64,000 nt of DNA from Clostridia bacterium (lineage in GTDB: Bacteria; Bacillota; Clostridia; Oscillospirales; CAG-272): positions 1-64,000 of the forward strand of contig JAFQEJ010000035.1 of the NCBI GenBank assembly GCA_017399105.1, in the 5' to 3' direction. Both the position numbers and the translations under genes were made by a program. Below are positions 25,014 through 35,094 of this stretch, piece by piece. The notes beneath the pieces are model-generated. The model made no database searches. It was given only the letters and a program-made list of their open reading frames with translations, and was not told the DNA's origin. Position 1 is the stretch's first letter. The number at the start of each line of letters is the position of its first letter.

Positions 25014-27602
25014 ATGAACAACCTTACCCATCACGACGATCCCACACTGATCGCTCTCACCCTTACGGGAAATACAACTGCATATGAAGCGCTGGTGATC
25101 AAGCATCAGAAGGCAGTGCTGGCGGCGGCAATCGCTGCCATCGGCAATCGCTTTCTTGCTGAGGATGCAGCACAGGATGCCTTTGTATCGGCATGGATGA
25201 AGCTGAATCTGCTGAGGGATCACACAAAATATCGCTCCTGGGTCTGCCGCATTGCCTCCAACTGTGCGAAGAATCTGGCAATGCGCTATCGTGAGACCAT
25301 CAGTCTCGATGACCTGTGGGAGAGTGAGCTTGCGGCAGTAGATGCGGTGGAGGATGCCATTCTCGCTGAAGAGGAGTGCAAAGCTCTGCGCGACAGCATC
25401 AGACTGCTGCCTGAAAAGGTGAAGCAGGTCATTGAGATGCACTATTTTGAGGGGCTCTCCATCGCCGAAATTGCCTACCGCCTCAATATGGCGGAGGGCA
25501 CGGTCAAGTGGCAGCTTCATCGGGGCAGGCTGGTACTCAGAAAGGATTTAGGTGTTATGAACGAAAAAGCAAACGATACGCTGGTTGAACGCGTCATGAA
25601 AAAGGTGGAGCAGCTCAAGCTGTGGCGTTTGAAAAATGACAAAACAGGCTTTGAGGAGGTCTACAACGATGTTCTGAAAGAGGTGGAGGCACTGCCCGAA
25701 TCAGATGCTGACACGCTACAGAAGAAGAATTCTGCCCTTGCCGAAGTTCTGGTGCGCGGTTACTGGTGGCTGCCCAGTGATAAGAACGATGAAATGATCA
25801 CCAAAATCAAGCAAGCCGCCATCGCAGGACAAAATGAGCAGGTATTGAAAACCATTGCCTTTAAAGAACACGACAAGCTATCAGGTCGGGATAAGATTGA
25901 ATACATGCTCACAAAACAGCTCCCCTATTATGAGGAGCTGGGCTTCAAGACGGTACAGGCATACATCTTCTTCTGGGCTGGCAGAGAATACCTGCGACTT
26001 GTTCGCTTCAAAGACAATGCCGAGGACAGAGCAAAGGGATATGACTGCTTTGAACGGGTATTGACACTGGTACCGCCCACCGATGAATATTATGCCAATG
26101 CCATCTCCGCACTGAGAGCCGAGAAGCTGATTGAGGGCAAAGTTATCCGCGACTACAGCTTTTGCGCAGTGGGTGAGCAATATCGCATGCTGGACGGCAA
26201 GCTCTGTAACTGGTCACAGCCCGGCTACAGCGACGGATATATGAACTCACCTGAAGTATGGGGAACCGGTTATGTCTGGATCTTTGCTGCACAGTGCGAC
26301 GGCGTTATGTTTGATCTTTCAATGAAGGTGGGAGACATGATGACCTCCAGCGACAAAATGACTACGCTCACTTTTGCCGAAGAGGGCATTGTGATTGATA
26401 CACTCTGCGGCAGATTTGAAGACTGTGAATTATGGATTACTTCCGAACCAAACAGAGGGCGCACCACAAAAACCTATTTCAAGGATGGCGTCGGCATTGT
26501 CCGCAGTGAACTATCCGACGCATGCCGCACCGATTACCGCGAGCTTGTCAATTACAAAATCAACGGCGGCAGCGGAAAGCTTCCCGTTGCGGTCGGAAAT
26601 CATTGGGAGTACAAGGGAAATCTGAAGCCTGCTGTTTTTGATCACGGCACGGTGATTGAAATAACCGGTGTCACCGAAGACAGCTTTACCGCCTGGAATG
26701 AGCATCACTGCATCCGTGTCAGCATTGATGAAAATGATTTTTACGATCTCATGACCTATGCCCGCGAAAGCTACATTGATTACGATGATGAAAACAGCGG
26801 TCAGCTCCGTGATGTCCGTCCTCAGCTTGCGCGTGCTGTCGAAATCGCTCCCACCAAGCTTGACAAGCTCCACGCCGAGACTGCGCTTGATATGATTGAT
26901 ACCATGCTTACAACCGACAGCGACTTTACGCCCGGCTGTCGCCACACGGGGCATTGGAATTTCTTCAACTATAACACGGTGTCGTGTGCAGACGGAATAA
27001 TCTCCATCAGCGACAATCGCACCTACAGCTTTGAGGCGAAAAACATGCCCGGTATCAATCGCGCGCACAGTGCTTATCCGCTTTTTTACAACGATATTTA
27101 CGGTATTCTGAATGATGCTGTCAACTGCATTTGGTCCGACGAGTGGTTTGACGGTTTCTCCTGTGATATTGAGAAGAAATATTACAGTCACGCAAATTTA
27201 AAAACCTCACTCAAGGTAAACTCCTGCGGAAACATTACGACCGCAGCGGGAAGCTTCTGCGACTGCATTAAACTGTCGCTTCAGGTCGACGGCTACACCG
27301 GCGGCTGGACTTACCGCGGCGGCAGAATGGAGTATTATTTTGCTCCAACCGTGGGCATTATCAAAGCAGATCATTATTACATGAATGGTGACGAGGAGCG
27401 TTGTGCAGTTTATGAGCTGGCTTCCTACAGCGGTACCGGTGATGGATACATGCCGATGGAGAATGGCTTTATCCGCCGCTTTGACTGCGTCGGTTTGAAG
27501 GATGGATTTATTGCCAACGCCACCTACAGTTGTGCCAAAAATTCAGATGGACAGTTAATTCTTCTTGCATCAAAGAAGGGACTCGGTACGCGCCGGGAAT
27601 AA
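25014..27602 (+). CDS. ECF sigma factor with giant C-terminal extension
   Basis: 862 residues. Residues 1-180 are a full ECF sigma factor: region 2 with FLAEDAAQDAFVSAWMKL and YRSWVCRIASNCAKNLAMR, and region 4 with LRDSIRLLPEKVKQVIEMHY then GLSIAEIAYRLNMAEGTVKW. The remaining 680 residues show no membrane helix or signal peptide and no domain I know; they hold a helical part (about 190-370) and a long aromatic-rich, probably beta part. Usual ECF factors are about 170-200 residues and pair with an anti-sigma factor; none is adjacent. The extension may be a built-in cytosolic sensor. The frame opens at 25008, but AAAGGA at 24998-25003 spaces better to the ATG at 25014. Strong terminator at 27616. 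Confidence 0.85.
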   Translation: MNNLTHHDDPTLIALTLTGNTTAYEALVIKHQKAVLAAAIAAIGNRFLAEDAAQDAFVSAWMKLNLLRDHTKYRSWVCRIASNCAKNLAMRYRETISLDDLWESELAAVDAVEDAILAEEECKALRDSIRLLPEKVKQVIEMHYFEGLSIAEIAYRLNMAEGTVKWQLHRGRLVLRKDLGVMNEKANDTLVERVMKKVEQLKLWRLKNDKTGFEEVYNDVLKEVEALPESDADTLQKKNSALAEVLVRGYWWLPSDKNDEMITKIKQAAIAGQNEQVLKTIAFKEHDKLSGRDKIEYMLTKQLPYYEELGFKTVQAYIFFWAGREYLRLVRFKDNAEDRAKGYDCFERVLTLVPPTDEYYANAISALRAEKLIEGKVIRDYSFCAVGEQYRMLDGKLCNWSQPGYSDGYMNSPEVWGTGYVWIFAAQCDGVMFDLSMKVGDMMTSSDKMTTLTFAEEGIVIDTLCGRFEDCELWITSEPNRGRTTKTYFKDGVGIVRSELSDACRTDYRELVNYKINGGSGKLPVAVGNHWEYKGNLKPAVFDHGTVIEITGVTEDSFTAWNEHHCIRVSIDENDFYDLMTYARESYIDYDDENSGQLRDVRPQLARAVEIAPTKLDKLHAETALDMIDTMLTTDSDFTPGCRHTGHWNFFNYNTVSCADGIISISDNRTYSFEAKNMPGINRAHSAYPLFYNDIYGILNDAVNCIWSDEWFDGFSCDIEKKYYSHANLKTSLKVNSCGNITTAAGSFCDCIKLSLQVDGYTGGWTYRGGRMEYYFAPTVGIIKADHYYMNGDEERCAVYELASYSGTGDGYMPMENGFIRRFDCVGLKDGFIANATYSCAKNSDGQLILLASKKGLGTRRE

Positions 27603-27615
27603 TATGAAAAAATTG

Positions 27616-27656
27616 ATACCCCCGACAGTTTCATTCCGTCTGTCGGGGGTATTGCA
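27616..27656 (+). terminator. Terminator of ECF sigma gene
   Basis: ATACCCCCGACAG (27616-27628) pairs perfectly with CTGTCGGGGGTAT (27640-27652); TTGCATTATT follows. Confidence 0.88.
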
Positions 27657-27690
27657 TTATTAATATAATTGCCTGCAAGAGTTTCCAATA

Positions 27691-28788
27691 TTACTGAAAA
27701 AGTCTCTTATAAATATCGCGCATGTCATCTTCGTTGATCACATAGCAGCAGTTTTTGAAGTTGCTTGCATCCTTGGTGGTAGCAATATAAAGCTCGATCT
27801 CTTCATCAGTGAGCTTTACATCAACATCGGCAAGGTGCGGAATAAGTGTCATGATGTCCTCAATGCTGCAATCGAGACGCTCAGCAAGCAGATCGGAAAG
27901 CTCTACGCCGAAGGAACTCTTGCGGCAGTAGGTGAGATATTCACGCATGAATGCGGCGCAAGCTCTGCCATGAGGAATATCCTTGTACATGGTCAGGTTA
28001 TATCCGAGCGGATGAGGAAATCCTGTACCTGTGGTATTGATTGCAACGCCGCCCGCCATGGATGCATACATGAGCGCTTCGCGCGCCGTTTCATCAGGCT
28101 GAGTCTCCTTGACCAGCTCCTCCCAGAGCTCTGCTGCGCCGTTTAAGGCAAACATACGGGAAATTTCAGTGCTCTTAGGCGACATCAGCGACTCAACGCA
28201 GTGGCAGAAGGAATCGAGTGCGCAGCTGATGGTATAATAATTGCCGAGCGAGTAGGTATAGGACGGATCAAGGAAGGCATACTTCGCGTAGGAATTGGGC
28301 GAAGTGAAGGTCTTTTTCTTATTCTTACCGTCCAGAGAGAGGACCGCATAGGGATTGGTTTCGCTTCCGGTGCCTGCTGTAGTCGGAACGGCGATGATGG
28401 GGAGCGAAGGGTTCAGCTTTTCCACATCATAGATTTCCATGGGATCGATTGTTGAATTTGCGGCAAATGCGGCGATAGCCTTGGAAGCATCGAGGGGAGA
28501 GCCGCCGCCGATGCCGATGATATACTCCGCACCGAATTCTGCAGCGGCGAGCCCGCCTTTCTGGCAGGCGGAAAGAAGGGGATTTTCTGTGATTTCATCA
28601 AAAATGGTATATTCGATTCCGCTCTGCTCAAGAACAGCCTTCACATCTGTGAGCGCGCCGCTTGCTACGGCGGAATTCTTGCCGGTAACAATCATGCATT
28701 TCTTACCGATAGAGAAGAACTTCGCATTATTTCTGATACAGCCAACTCCGGAGATCAGTCTGACCGGCATATAAAAATCGCATTTCAT
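27691..28788 (-). CDS. Iron-containing alcohol dehydrogenase
   Basis: 365 residues of the type III (Fe) ADH family. The NAD(P)-binding part has GIGGGSPLDASKA and PTTAGTGSETN. Metal ligands are visible as the Asp and His of CALDSFCHCVES and the two His of GFPHPLGYN and KDIPHGRAC. Such enzymes reduce aldehydes to alcohols (for example ethanol, 1,2-propanediol or butanol); the substrate is not readable. Together with ackA it would serve fermentation. GAAAGG precedes the ATG by about 10 nt. A perfect 14-bp palindrome lies 22 nt upstream of the start. Confidence 0.92.
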   Translation of the reverse strand: MKCDFYMPVRLISGVGCIRNNAKFFSIGKKCMIVTGKNSAVASGALTDVKAVLEQSGIEYTIFDEITENPLLSACQKGGLAAAEFGAEYIIGIGGGSPLDASKAIAAFAANSTIDPMEIYDVEKLNPSLPIIAVPTTAGTGSETNPYAVLSLDGKNKKKTFTSPNSYAKYAFLDPSYTYSLGNYYTISCALDSFCHCVESLMSPKSTEISRMFALNGAAELWEELVKETQPDETAREALMYASMAGGVAINTTGTGFPHPLGYNLTMYKDIPHGRACAAFMREYLTYCRKSSFGVELSDLLAERLDCSIEDIMTLIPHLADVDVKLTDEEIELYIATTKDASNFKNCCYVINEDDMRDIYKRLFQ

Positions 28789-28809
28789 ATCGTTATAACC
28801 TTTCTGAAA

Positions 28810-28823
28810 TTGGCAATTGCCAA
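28810..28823 (-). promoter_or_regulatory. Operator-like palindrome upstream of iron ADH
   Basis: TTGGCAATTGCCAA is a perfect 14-bp palindrome ending 22 nt from the ADH start codon. A weak promoter (TTGCAT at 28848-28853, 17 nt, TAAACG) lies just upstream, so the palindrome would fall at the transcription start, a usual repressor position. The regulator is unknown; it is not the usual Rex sequence. Confidence 0.5.
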
Positions 28824-28866
28824 ACGTTTATTTCAATTTTGTTTAAAATGCAAATTGATGTTTAAA

Positions 28867-28898
28867 GGCTGCCGCAAATTTTTCGATTTGCGACAGCC
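28867..28898 (-). terminator. Terminator of solute-binding protein gene
   Basis: GGCTGCCGCAAAT (28867-28879) pairs with ATTTGCGACAGCC (28886-28898), one mismatch; on the minus strand TTTAAAC follows. It lies about 35 nt past the stop at 28934 and is closely like the hairpin at 112-145. Confidence 0.7.
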
Positions 28899-28933
28899 CG
28901 TATTATACGTTTATGGTTTTCTTATGCAACTTT

Positions 28934-30787
28934 TTACATTCCGCCTGCATCAGGGTAGGTTGCTTCGAACCATGCAGTATACTGGCTGATAATGGAATAC
29001 TCATTTTCTTTATCAAGTGCTTCAGATACACCCGGCTCTGCTTCAATAGTCTTCTTAAGCGTCTTGAGCCAAGCAATCAGATCCATGTCCTTGCCCTTCT
29101 CTTCATCAACATAAGGAACAAAGTTATCAACCTGTTCAAGATATGTTTTACCAAGTTCTCTAAGTTGAGCGGAAATTTCTGTTACAGGTGTGGAGGCAGC
29201 AGGCGTAACCTTACCTGTTTCCTCGTCAACCTTATCTTCCTCAAATGTGAAGTACAAACCGAGTTGCGGATCGACTGAGCTATCCTGATTTTGAAGCTTA
29301 GCTGCAGCCCAGTTGTCAGCTGCAAGAGTCATGAGTTCAGCGCTCATGTCAGAGGAAGGTGTGAGCATAAACTGGTTACCGGTATGAATAGAATCCATGT
29401 AGTAACCGCTGTTCGGAATTTTCTCGATGATGCCGGTATCCTCATTAACGGTGTAGTGGATGTTTTTTACACCATAAGTAAGAAGGTTAGCAAGTTCTTT
29501 GTTGGTATTGAGATATGTAAGGATTTCCATAGTTCTGGTTACATCCTTAGTATAAGCACCAATCGCATAACCTGCACCAAATACTTCATCGTTGTTGACG
29601 AGAGGATATCTGTATACATTCACATAGTAATCTTCTTCATAGTTATCGGGAAGAGTTACATCTCCTTTGACAAATGCGGCTGCGAAAGGCTTGTCGGTAC
29701 TGAGATCGGCGACATCAGGAAGTGTGTATCCTGCAGCTGCAAGTGTGTCCAAAGCAGCTTCATATTTCTGATACTGAGAAATGGTAGAGAATACCTTAGG
29801 AGAGTACATGTTCGCACCAGGAGCACCGGGAATGTAGGAAGCAATGAGTGAGAATTCAGAGGTATTGTCGAGATAAGCTCTTGTGCCTGCCTCATTTGCA
29901 TAGATATTCCAATAACGAACAAGATTTGTGGGCTTGTTTAACAGCGGAGTTACGTCCGGTTCATAGCGAATAATATCTTCAAGGAAATCCATGATTCCGT
30001 CAAGTGTGTTCATGCTGGAATCAGGATCATAGCTATACTTATCAATCAATTCCTTATTGAGCAGAACATATTCATAATCCCCGATAACATGGTTATTGGG
30101 AATAATGTATGTACTGCCATCAACCTTGGAGTAATCGAGGAAGGAGGGATAAATATAGGATTTCAGCTTCTTAGCGCCTACTGAAAGCTCGCTGTCAAGT
30201 GCGGTCACAGCTTCAGCCTCTTTCAGATCAAGGAGCATATCAAGACTTGTCACAAGGAAGATGTCGAGCTGAGACTCTTCTGCCTCGGGATAAACGGTCA
30301 TTTCACGGCCCTGCTCGTTGATGTAGGTTTCATCCTCATCAGACGTGGTTTCTTCGGGCTCGGTTTCGGTCTTCTTGGTCTTTGCAGTGGTGATACCTGC
30401 AGCTCTTGCGGCCTTTTCAGACTCGCGGGCAGCCTTAGCAGCAGCCTTGGCAGCAGCCTCTTCTTCTTCCTGCTTCTTGATTTCTTCTTCCTTCAGAGCG
30501 ATCTTTTCGAAGATAACATCTTCATACTCGTCTTCGGTGTAGAGGCAGAGCTCAACGTTGATATTGAACTTACCCTGGATAATCTTATTGATCGCAGACT
30601 CAACCTCAGCGATTGCTTCGGGAGTGGTCTTTCCATCGGTGATGGAATAGAACGTGACGGTCATCGCCTTATTGGTACCGGTTTCGGCAGACTCTTCATC
30701 CTCTGTTTCGAGTTCAGCACATCCGGTTAACACAACAGACATGACCATTATTATGCACATAAGCAGGCATAACAGTTTCTTTTTCAT
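28934..30787 (-). CDS. Extracellular solute-binding lipoprotein with Ala/Glu-rich insert
   Basis: 617 residues. Lipoprotein signal with lipobox VVLTGC (Cys 23), so membrane-anchored outside. The fold resembles large family-1 sugar-binding proteins of ABC importers (VTFYSI at the first strand, TYIIPNN, FGAGYAIGAYTKD). Residues 97-170 carry an unusual insert: an Ala/Glu/Lys-rich helix, then a Thr/Glu/Asp-rich linker, between strand EDVIFEKI and DIFLVTSL. No permease or ATPase gene is near, so it either borrows distant permeases or serves sensing. The ATG at 30787 was chosen for AAGGAGG upstream and the signal peptide. Own promoter and terminator. Confidence 0.85.
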   Translation of the reverse strand: MKKKLLCLLMCIIMVMSVVLTGCAELETEDEESAETGTNKAMTVTFYSITDGKTTPEAIAEVESAINKIIQGKFNINVELCLYTEDEYEDVIFEKIALKEEEIKKQEEEEAAAKAAAKAARESEKAARAAGITTAKTKKTETEPEETTSDEDETYINEQGREMTVYPEAEESQLDIFLVTSLDMLLDLKEAEAVTALDSELSVGAKKLKSYIYPSFLDYSKVDGSTYIIPNNHVIGDYEYVLLNKELIDKYSYDPDSSMNTLDGIMDFLEDIIRYEPDVTPLLNKPTNLVRYWNIYANEAGTRAYLDNTSEFSLIASYIPGAPGANMYSPKVFSTISQYQKYEAALDTLAAAGYTLPDVADLSTDKPFAAAFVKGDVTLPDNYEEDYYVNVYRYPLVNNDEVFGAGYAIGAYTKDVTRTMEILTYLNTNKELANLLTYGVKNIHYTVNEDTGIIEKIPNSGYYMDSIHTGNQFMLTPSSDMSAELMTLAADNWAAAKLQNQDSSVDPQLGLYFTFEEDKVDEETGKVTPAASTPVTEISAQLRELGKTYLEQVDNFVPYVDEEKGKDMDLIAWLKTLKKTIEAEPGVSEALDKENEYSIISQYTAWFEATYPDAGGM

Positions 30788-30883
30788 TAGGATATCCTCC
30801 TTGTTTTCAAAAAAAATTGCGTGGCTGAGCATACTGACCGCAGGATACTCTTTTTCTTAATACTTATGATATTAACAATCAAT

Positions 30884-30912
30884 ATTTTACACCATTTCAA
30901 GGTTTATGTCAA
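30884..30912 (-). promoter_or_regulatory. SigA-type promoter of solute-binding protein gene
   Basis: Minus strand TTGACA (30907-30912), 17 nt, TAAAAT (30884-30889); leader about 90 nt. The gap 30788-31137 otherwise shows only AT-rich sequence; I find no clear terminator for rpoD in it. Confidence 0.75.
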
Positions 30913-31137
30913 GCCATATTTCGCGATTGCAAAAGCAGAATTATGTAATTTTTTCGCCTTTCATGCGGTCATCGGGCGAAAATATCGATCATTATGCACG
31001 AATTTCCGATCGCTTTTTCTGTCATTTTAACGGTGCATTTGTATCTTTTACACAATACAGAGCACATTCTTTTGTACATCGCTGACAATAAATCTTTTAC
31101 AAATACCCTTGCAGAATTTAAATATTGTTTACAAATA

Positions 31138-32232
31138 TCAATCGAGATAATCCTTCAGACGCTTGGAGCGGCTGGGATGGCGGAGCTTACGCAGCGCCTT
31201 TGCTTCGATCTGGCGAATGCGTTCGCGAGTAATATTGAACACCTTACCAACTTCTTCCAGTGTTCTGGTTCTTCCGTCCTCAAGACCAAAGCGCAGCTTG
31301 AGCACATGCTCCTCGCGGGGAGTCAGGGTATGGAGAACCTCGCAGAGCTGCTCACGAAGCAGAGTATAGGATGCGGCTTCGGCAGGTGCGGGTGAGTCAT
31401 CGTCGGGGATAAAGTCGCCCAGATGGCTGTCCTCCTCCTCGCCGATCGGTGTTTCAAGAGAAATAGGATCCTGCGCTACCTTCATGATTTCGCGAACCTT
31501 ATCGGGGCTCATGTTCATATATTCTGCGATTTCCTCAGCCGATGCCTCGTGTCCCAGCTCCTGAAGAAGCTGACGGGAAATGCGCGAAACCTTATGGATG
31601 GTCTCAACCATGTGCACGGGAATACGGATGGTACGTGCCTGGTCGGCAATAGCACGGGTGATCGCCTGACGGATCCACCATGTAGCATAGGTAGAGAATT
31701 TGTAGCCCTTGCGGTAGTCGAACTTATCAACCGCCTTCATCAGACCCAGGTTGCCCTCCTGAATCAGATCGAGGAAGAACATACCGCGTCCCACATAGCG
31801 TTTTGCGATGCTGACAACCAGGCGGAGGTTGGACTCAACCAGCTCCTTCTTTGCCTGTTCGTCGCCCTGCGCCATTTTTTCGGCAAGAACGAGCTCGCGG
31901 TCTGTGTCAAGCAGCGGCACCTTACCGATTTCCTTCAGATACATACGCACCGGGTCATCGATGGCAAGACCTTCCTGTGCCAGCATCTTTTCCATGTCTT
32001 CAGCAGATTCAAACTGCTCGACCTCGTTTTCGATCTCGGTAAATTCGGGGGTATCGAGATAGCCGGTAACCTCAACGCCCATGCCCTCAAGGGTTTCATA
32101 CAGCTTTTCGATCTGTTCGAGATCGTAATCCACATCCTCCAGCGCTTCCATGATTTCGCTGCTGGAGAGCGATCCCTTGGATTTACCGCGCTCTATCAGA
32201 TCGTTTACCGATATCTTCTTTTCTTCACTCAT
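31138..32232 (-). CDS. rpoD: Primary sigma factor SigA/RpoD
   Basis: 364 residues. Region 1.1 is followed by 1.2 ([17 protein letters not shown]), 2 ([40 protein letters not shown]), 3 ([17 protein letters not shown]) and 4 ([38 protein letters not shown]). Length is like B. subtilis SigA. The start overlaps the dnaG stop by 8 nt, with AAAAGGAGAACAACCA just before it, in the classic dgt-dnaG-rpoD operon. It would read the many TTGACA/TATAAT promoters in this window. Confidence 0.98.
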   Translation of the reverse strand: MSEEKKISVNDLIERGKSKGSLSSSEIMEALEDVDYDLEQIEKLYETLEGMGVEVTGYLDTPEFTEIENEVEQFESAEDMEKMLAQEGLAIDDPVRMYLKEIGKVPLLDTDRELVLAEKMAQGDEQAKKELVESNLRLVVSIAKRYVGRGMFFLDLIQEGNLGLMKAVDKFDYRKGYKFSTYATWWIRQAITRAIADQARTIRIPVHMVETIHKVSRISRQLLQELGHEASAEEIAEYMNMSPDKVREIMKVAQDPISLETPIGEEEDSHLGDFIPDDDSPAPAEAASYTLLREQLCEVLHTLTPREEHVLKLRFGLEDGRTRTLEEVGKVFNITRERIRQIEAKALRKLRHPSRSKRLKDYLD

Positions 32233-33961
32233 TGGTTGTTCTCCTTTTTTTTGAGAGTATATCCTCTATATTCATAGTTTTTTGTTTTCCTGCATCGCGA
32301 AGTGCCGCCACACATTCGCAATAGACCCCCTCACCGTTTTCGGTAAGCTGTGATCGATTTATTTTCATGGTAATCAGCCTGCCGCTTTCATCAATGTTGA
32401 AATGCTCGGCAAAATTGTCGGGAGCGGCTCCGCTTTCGATATTAGCTGAGATCACACGGAATGCCCGTTTTCCGAACTCGGTGAAAAAGTCATCCTCCTT
32501 CAGCACCTCTCCGCCGCATGCCGTGCGAATCAGCTCGGGACGAAGCTGCAGCATACCGAGAATGCTCTCCTCTGCCCGTGCGGCGCGGGGATTCTTGATG
32601 AAATCGGTATTAATCCGATCGCCCCACCCCTCGGCAGCTCTCATGGCGGCAGTGCTCTCATTTTTCTTCTCAACACGTTTATTCCTGCGCATGATGCGAT
32701 CCACATCCATTCGCAGCCGTTCAGCGGGGATATCCAGCTTGGCTGCCACATTGCGGATGTAAATATCCCGCTCCACCTCGGAATAGACGCCCGCCAGCAC
32801 TTCGGCAAGCTCTCCTGCGGCTTTGATTTTATCATCATCGAGGGTAAGATCGTATTTGGAAATGATGGCATTATATTTAAAATCCATACGGCTGCCGGCG
32901 CCCTCGAGCACCGATTTGAATTTCAGCGCACCGAATTTTTTGATATATTCATCGGGATCCTTTGCACCATCCATGCGGAGGATACGGGTTTCAAGTCCGA
33001 CCTCTCCCAGCAGCTTAAAGGCTTTGTCAGCAGCATTTTGTCCCGCGGCATCGCTGTCGTAGGAGATGATCACGCTCTTGGTGTAGCGCTTCATGATCCT
33101 CGCCTGCTCGGGTGTGATTGCCGTACCGAGGGTTGCAACCGCGTTGGTAAATCCGGCGGCATGAAGTGCGATCACGTCCATATAGCCTTCACAGAGAATC
33201 ATCTGCTCGGCGCAGGATTTTTTTGCGAAATTGAGTGCAAAGAGGTTGCGGCTCTTCTTAAACGCCGGGGTATCCGAGGTATTCAGATACTTGGGCTTAG
33301 AATCGTCGAGCACACGTCCGCCGAAGGCAATGACATTTCCCGTCACATCAATGATGGGGAACATCACACGGTTGCGGAAGTAGTCATAAGGTCGTCCGCT
33401 CTTCTGGGAAATGCCGCAGAGGAAGCCGACCTTCATTTCCTCGTCGGTGTAGCCCTTCCCTTTCAGGTAGGATACAGTGGCACCGAAATCGTTGGGCGCA
33501 TAGCCAAGACCGAAGTGCTTGATGGTCGCCATGCTCAGTCCACGGGAGAGCAGATATTCCATGCCGGGCGAACCTGCCTGTGTGTTCAGCATACCGTGAA
33601 AATACTTGGCGGCATCCCGATTCATGTCGAGGATTCGGTTCTTTTTAATGCCGTCATCCCGCTCGTCATTCTGCGGGATAGTGATCCCCGCGCGCTTTGC
33701 CAGAAACTCCAGCGCACCGCGGTAATCGAGATTCTCCGCCTTCATAACAAAGGTGATTACATCACCGCCCGCACCGCATCCGAAGCAGTAAAAATTCCTC
33801 TCGCCGGGAAAAACGGTGAAGGAAGGCGATTTCTCGCTGTGAAAGGGGCAGAGTCCGTTCATATTGGAGCCGGCGCGCTTGAGGGTCACATAGGAGGACA
33901 CCACATCGACAATATCGCAGCGATATTTGATTTCTTCAATGATCTCCTGCGGTATTCGCAT
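32225..33961 (-). CDS. dnaG: DNA primase
   Basis: 578 residues. Makes RNA primers at the replication fork. N-terminal CHC2 zinc finger ([23 protein letters not shown]), then the TOPRIM core with [15 protein letters not shown] and [15 protein letters not shown], and a helicase-binding C-terminal part that is rather short and diverged. Lies between dgt (20 nt) and rpoD (overlap). Confidence 0.97.
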   Translation of the reverse strand: MRIPQEIIEEIKYRCDIVDVVSSYVTLKRAGSNMNGLCPFHSEKSPSFTVFPGERNFYCFGCGAGGDVITFVMKAENLDYRGALEFLAKRAGITIPQNDERDDGIKKNRILDMNRDAAKYFHGMLNTQAGSPGMEYLLSRGLSMATIKHFGLGYAPNDFGATVSYLKGKGYTDEEMKVGFLCGISQKSGRPYDYFRNRVMFPIIDVTGNVIAFGGRVLDDSKPKYLNTSDTPAFKKSRNLFALNFAKKSCAEQMILCEGYMDVIALHAAGFTNAVATLGTAITPEQARIMKRYTKSVIISYDSDAAGQNAADKAFKLLGEVGLETRILRMDGAKDPDEYIKKFGALKFKSVLEGAGSRMDFKYNAIISKYDLTLDDDKIKAAGELAEVLAGVYSEVERDIYIRNVAAKLDIPAERLRMDVDRIMRRNKRVEKKNESTAAMRAAEGWGDRINTDFIKNPRAARAEESILGMLQLRPELIRTACGGEVLKEDDFFTEFGKRAFRVISANIESGAAPDNFAEHFNIDESGRLITMKINRSQLTENGEGVYCECVAALRDAGKQKTMNIEDILSKKRRTTNE

Positions 33962-33981
33962 GAAAGGCCTCCTTTTTTCTG

Positions 33982-34986
33982 TTATCGAAGTACGCCGCCG
34001 CTCCAGACCTCTGGAATGAAGAGGCTGCGGTAAAGATTGATGGCATAACGGTCGGTCATGCCCGATATGTAGTCGCAGACAATTCTGCCCGGTTCCTCAT
34101 CGCGGAGCATCCATTTATACTCACCCGGCAGAGCCTCGGTATGCTCCAGAAAGTAGGTGTACAGCTGCTCGAGCATGCACTCCGCCTTTCCCTCCTGCCC
34201 CTTGGCGATGGGAGATTTGTAGACCATCTCAAAGAGAAATTCCCTCAGAGACATGGTGGCTTTATAGACATCGTCCTCCATGATAATTTCGGGCTTGCCC
34301 TCTGATGCGCGGATGATGCTCCGTACCATGGTATCGATTCTCGCACCGTGGCTGGCACCCAGCTTGCGGCGCAGATCCAGGGGAATATCGTCATCCTGAA
34401 GAATTCCGGCACGGCATGCATCGTCAATATCGTGATTAATGTAGGCGATACGGTCGGCGAATTTGATGATCTTTCCCTCCAGAGTGGAAGCGACCTCCTC
34501 GCCTGTATGAGTCACAATGCCGTTGCGTACCTCCCAGGTGAGATTGAGGTTCTCCAGCTTTTCCACCACACGCAGACTCTGCTTGTAGTGGGCAAAATTC
34601 TCGTCATAACAGCGCTGCAGCACCCGTTCTCCCGCGTGACCGAAGGGAGTATGACCGAGATCGTGACCGAGACCGATTGCTTCGCAGAGATCCTCGTTCA
34701 GTCTCAGCGAACGGGCAATGGTACGGGCAATCTGAGTGACCTCCAGCGTATGGGTCAGGCGTGTGCGGTAATGATCGGCTTCGGGTGACAGAAAAACCTG
34801 CGTCTTATGCATCAGCCGTCTGAACGCCTTGGAATGGATGATGCGGTCGCGGTCGCGCTGAAAATCTGTACGGACATCATCGGGAGAAACAGGAAAATCC
34901 CTGCCCTGCGAGTCCTCTGAAAAGACTGCATATTCGGACAGGGTTTCCCTCTCGCGCTGATGCAGCATATCACGAATCGTACTCAT
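33982..34986 (-). CDS. dgt: dGTPase-like HD-domain phosphohydrolase
   Basis: 334 residues of the deoxyguanosinetriphosphate triphosphohydrolase-like family, which cleaves dNTPs to nucleoside and triphosphate. HD motif residues: RTRLTHTLEVTQIARTIA, then AIGLGHDLGHTPFGHAGE and later FADRIAYINHDIDD. Commonly precedes dnaG in Bacillota, as here. The 108 nt upstream (34987-35094) is AT-rich and probably carries the operon promoter, but I cannot pick one. Confidence 0.93.
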   Translation of the reverse strand: MSTIRDMLHQRERETLSEYAVFSEDSQGRDFPVSPDDVRTDFQRDRDRIIHSKAFRRLMHKTQVFLSPEADHYRTRLTHTLEVTQIARTIARSLRLNEDLCEAIGLGHDLGHTPFGHAGERVLQRCYDENFAHYKQSLRVVEKLENLNLTWEVRNGIVTHTGEEVASTLEGKIIKFADRIAYINHDIDDACRAGILQDDDIPLDLRRKLGASHGARIDTMVRSIIRASEGKPEIIMEDDVYKATMSLREFLFEMVYKSPIAKGQEGKAECMLEQLYTYFLEHTEALPGEYKWMLRDEEPGRIVCDYISGMTDRYAINLYRSLFIPEVWSGGVLR

Positions 34987-35094
34987 AACGAGCCTCCGGA
35001 AAGCGGATTTTGATACCTTGTTCTTTACATCTATTAATATACGCGCGTTTTGTATTTTTCCCTTTTTTATTTTCTTTTATTCTGTCAAAAAATT

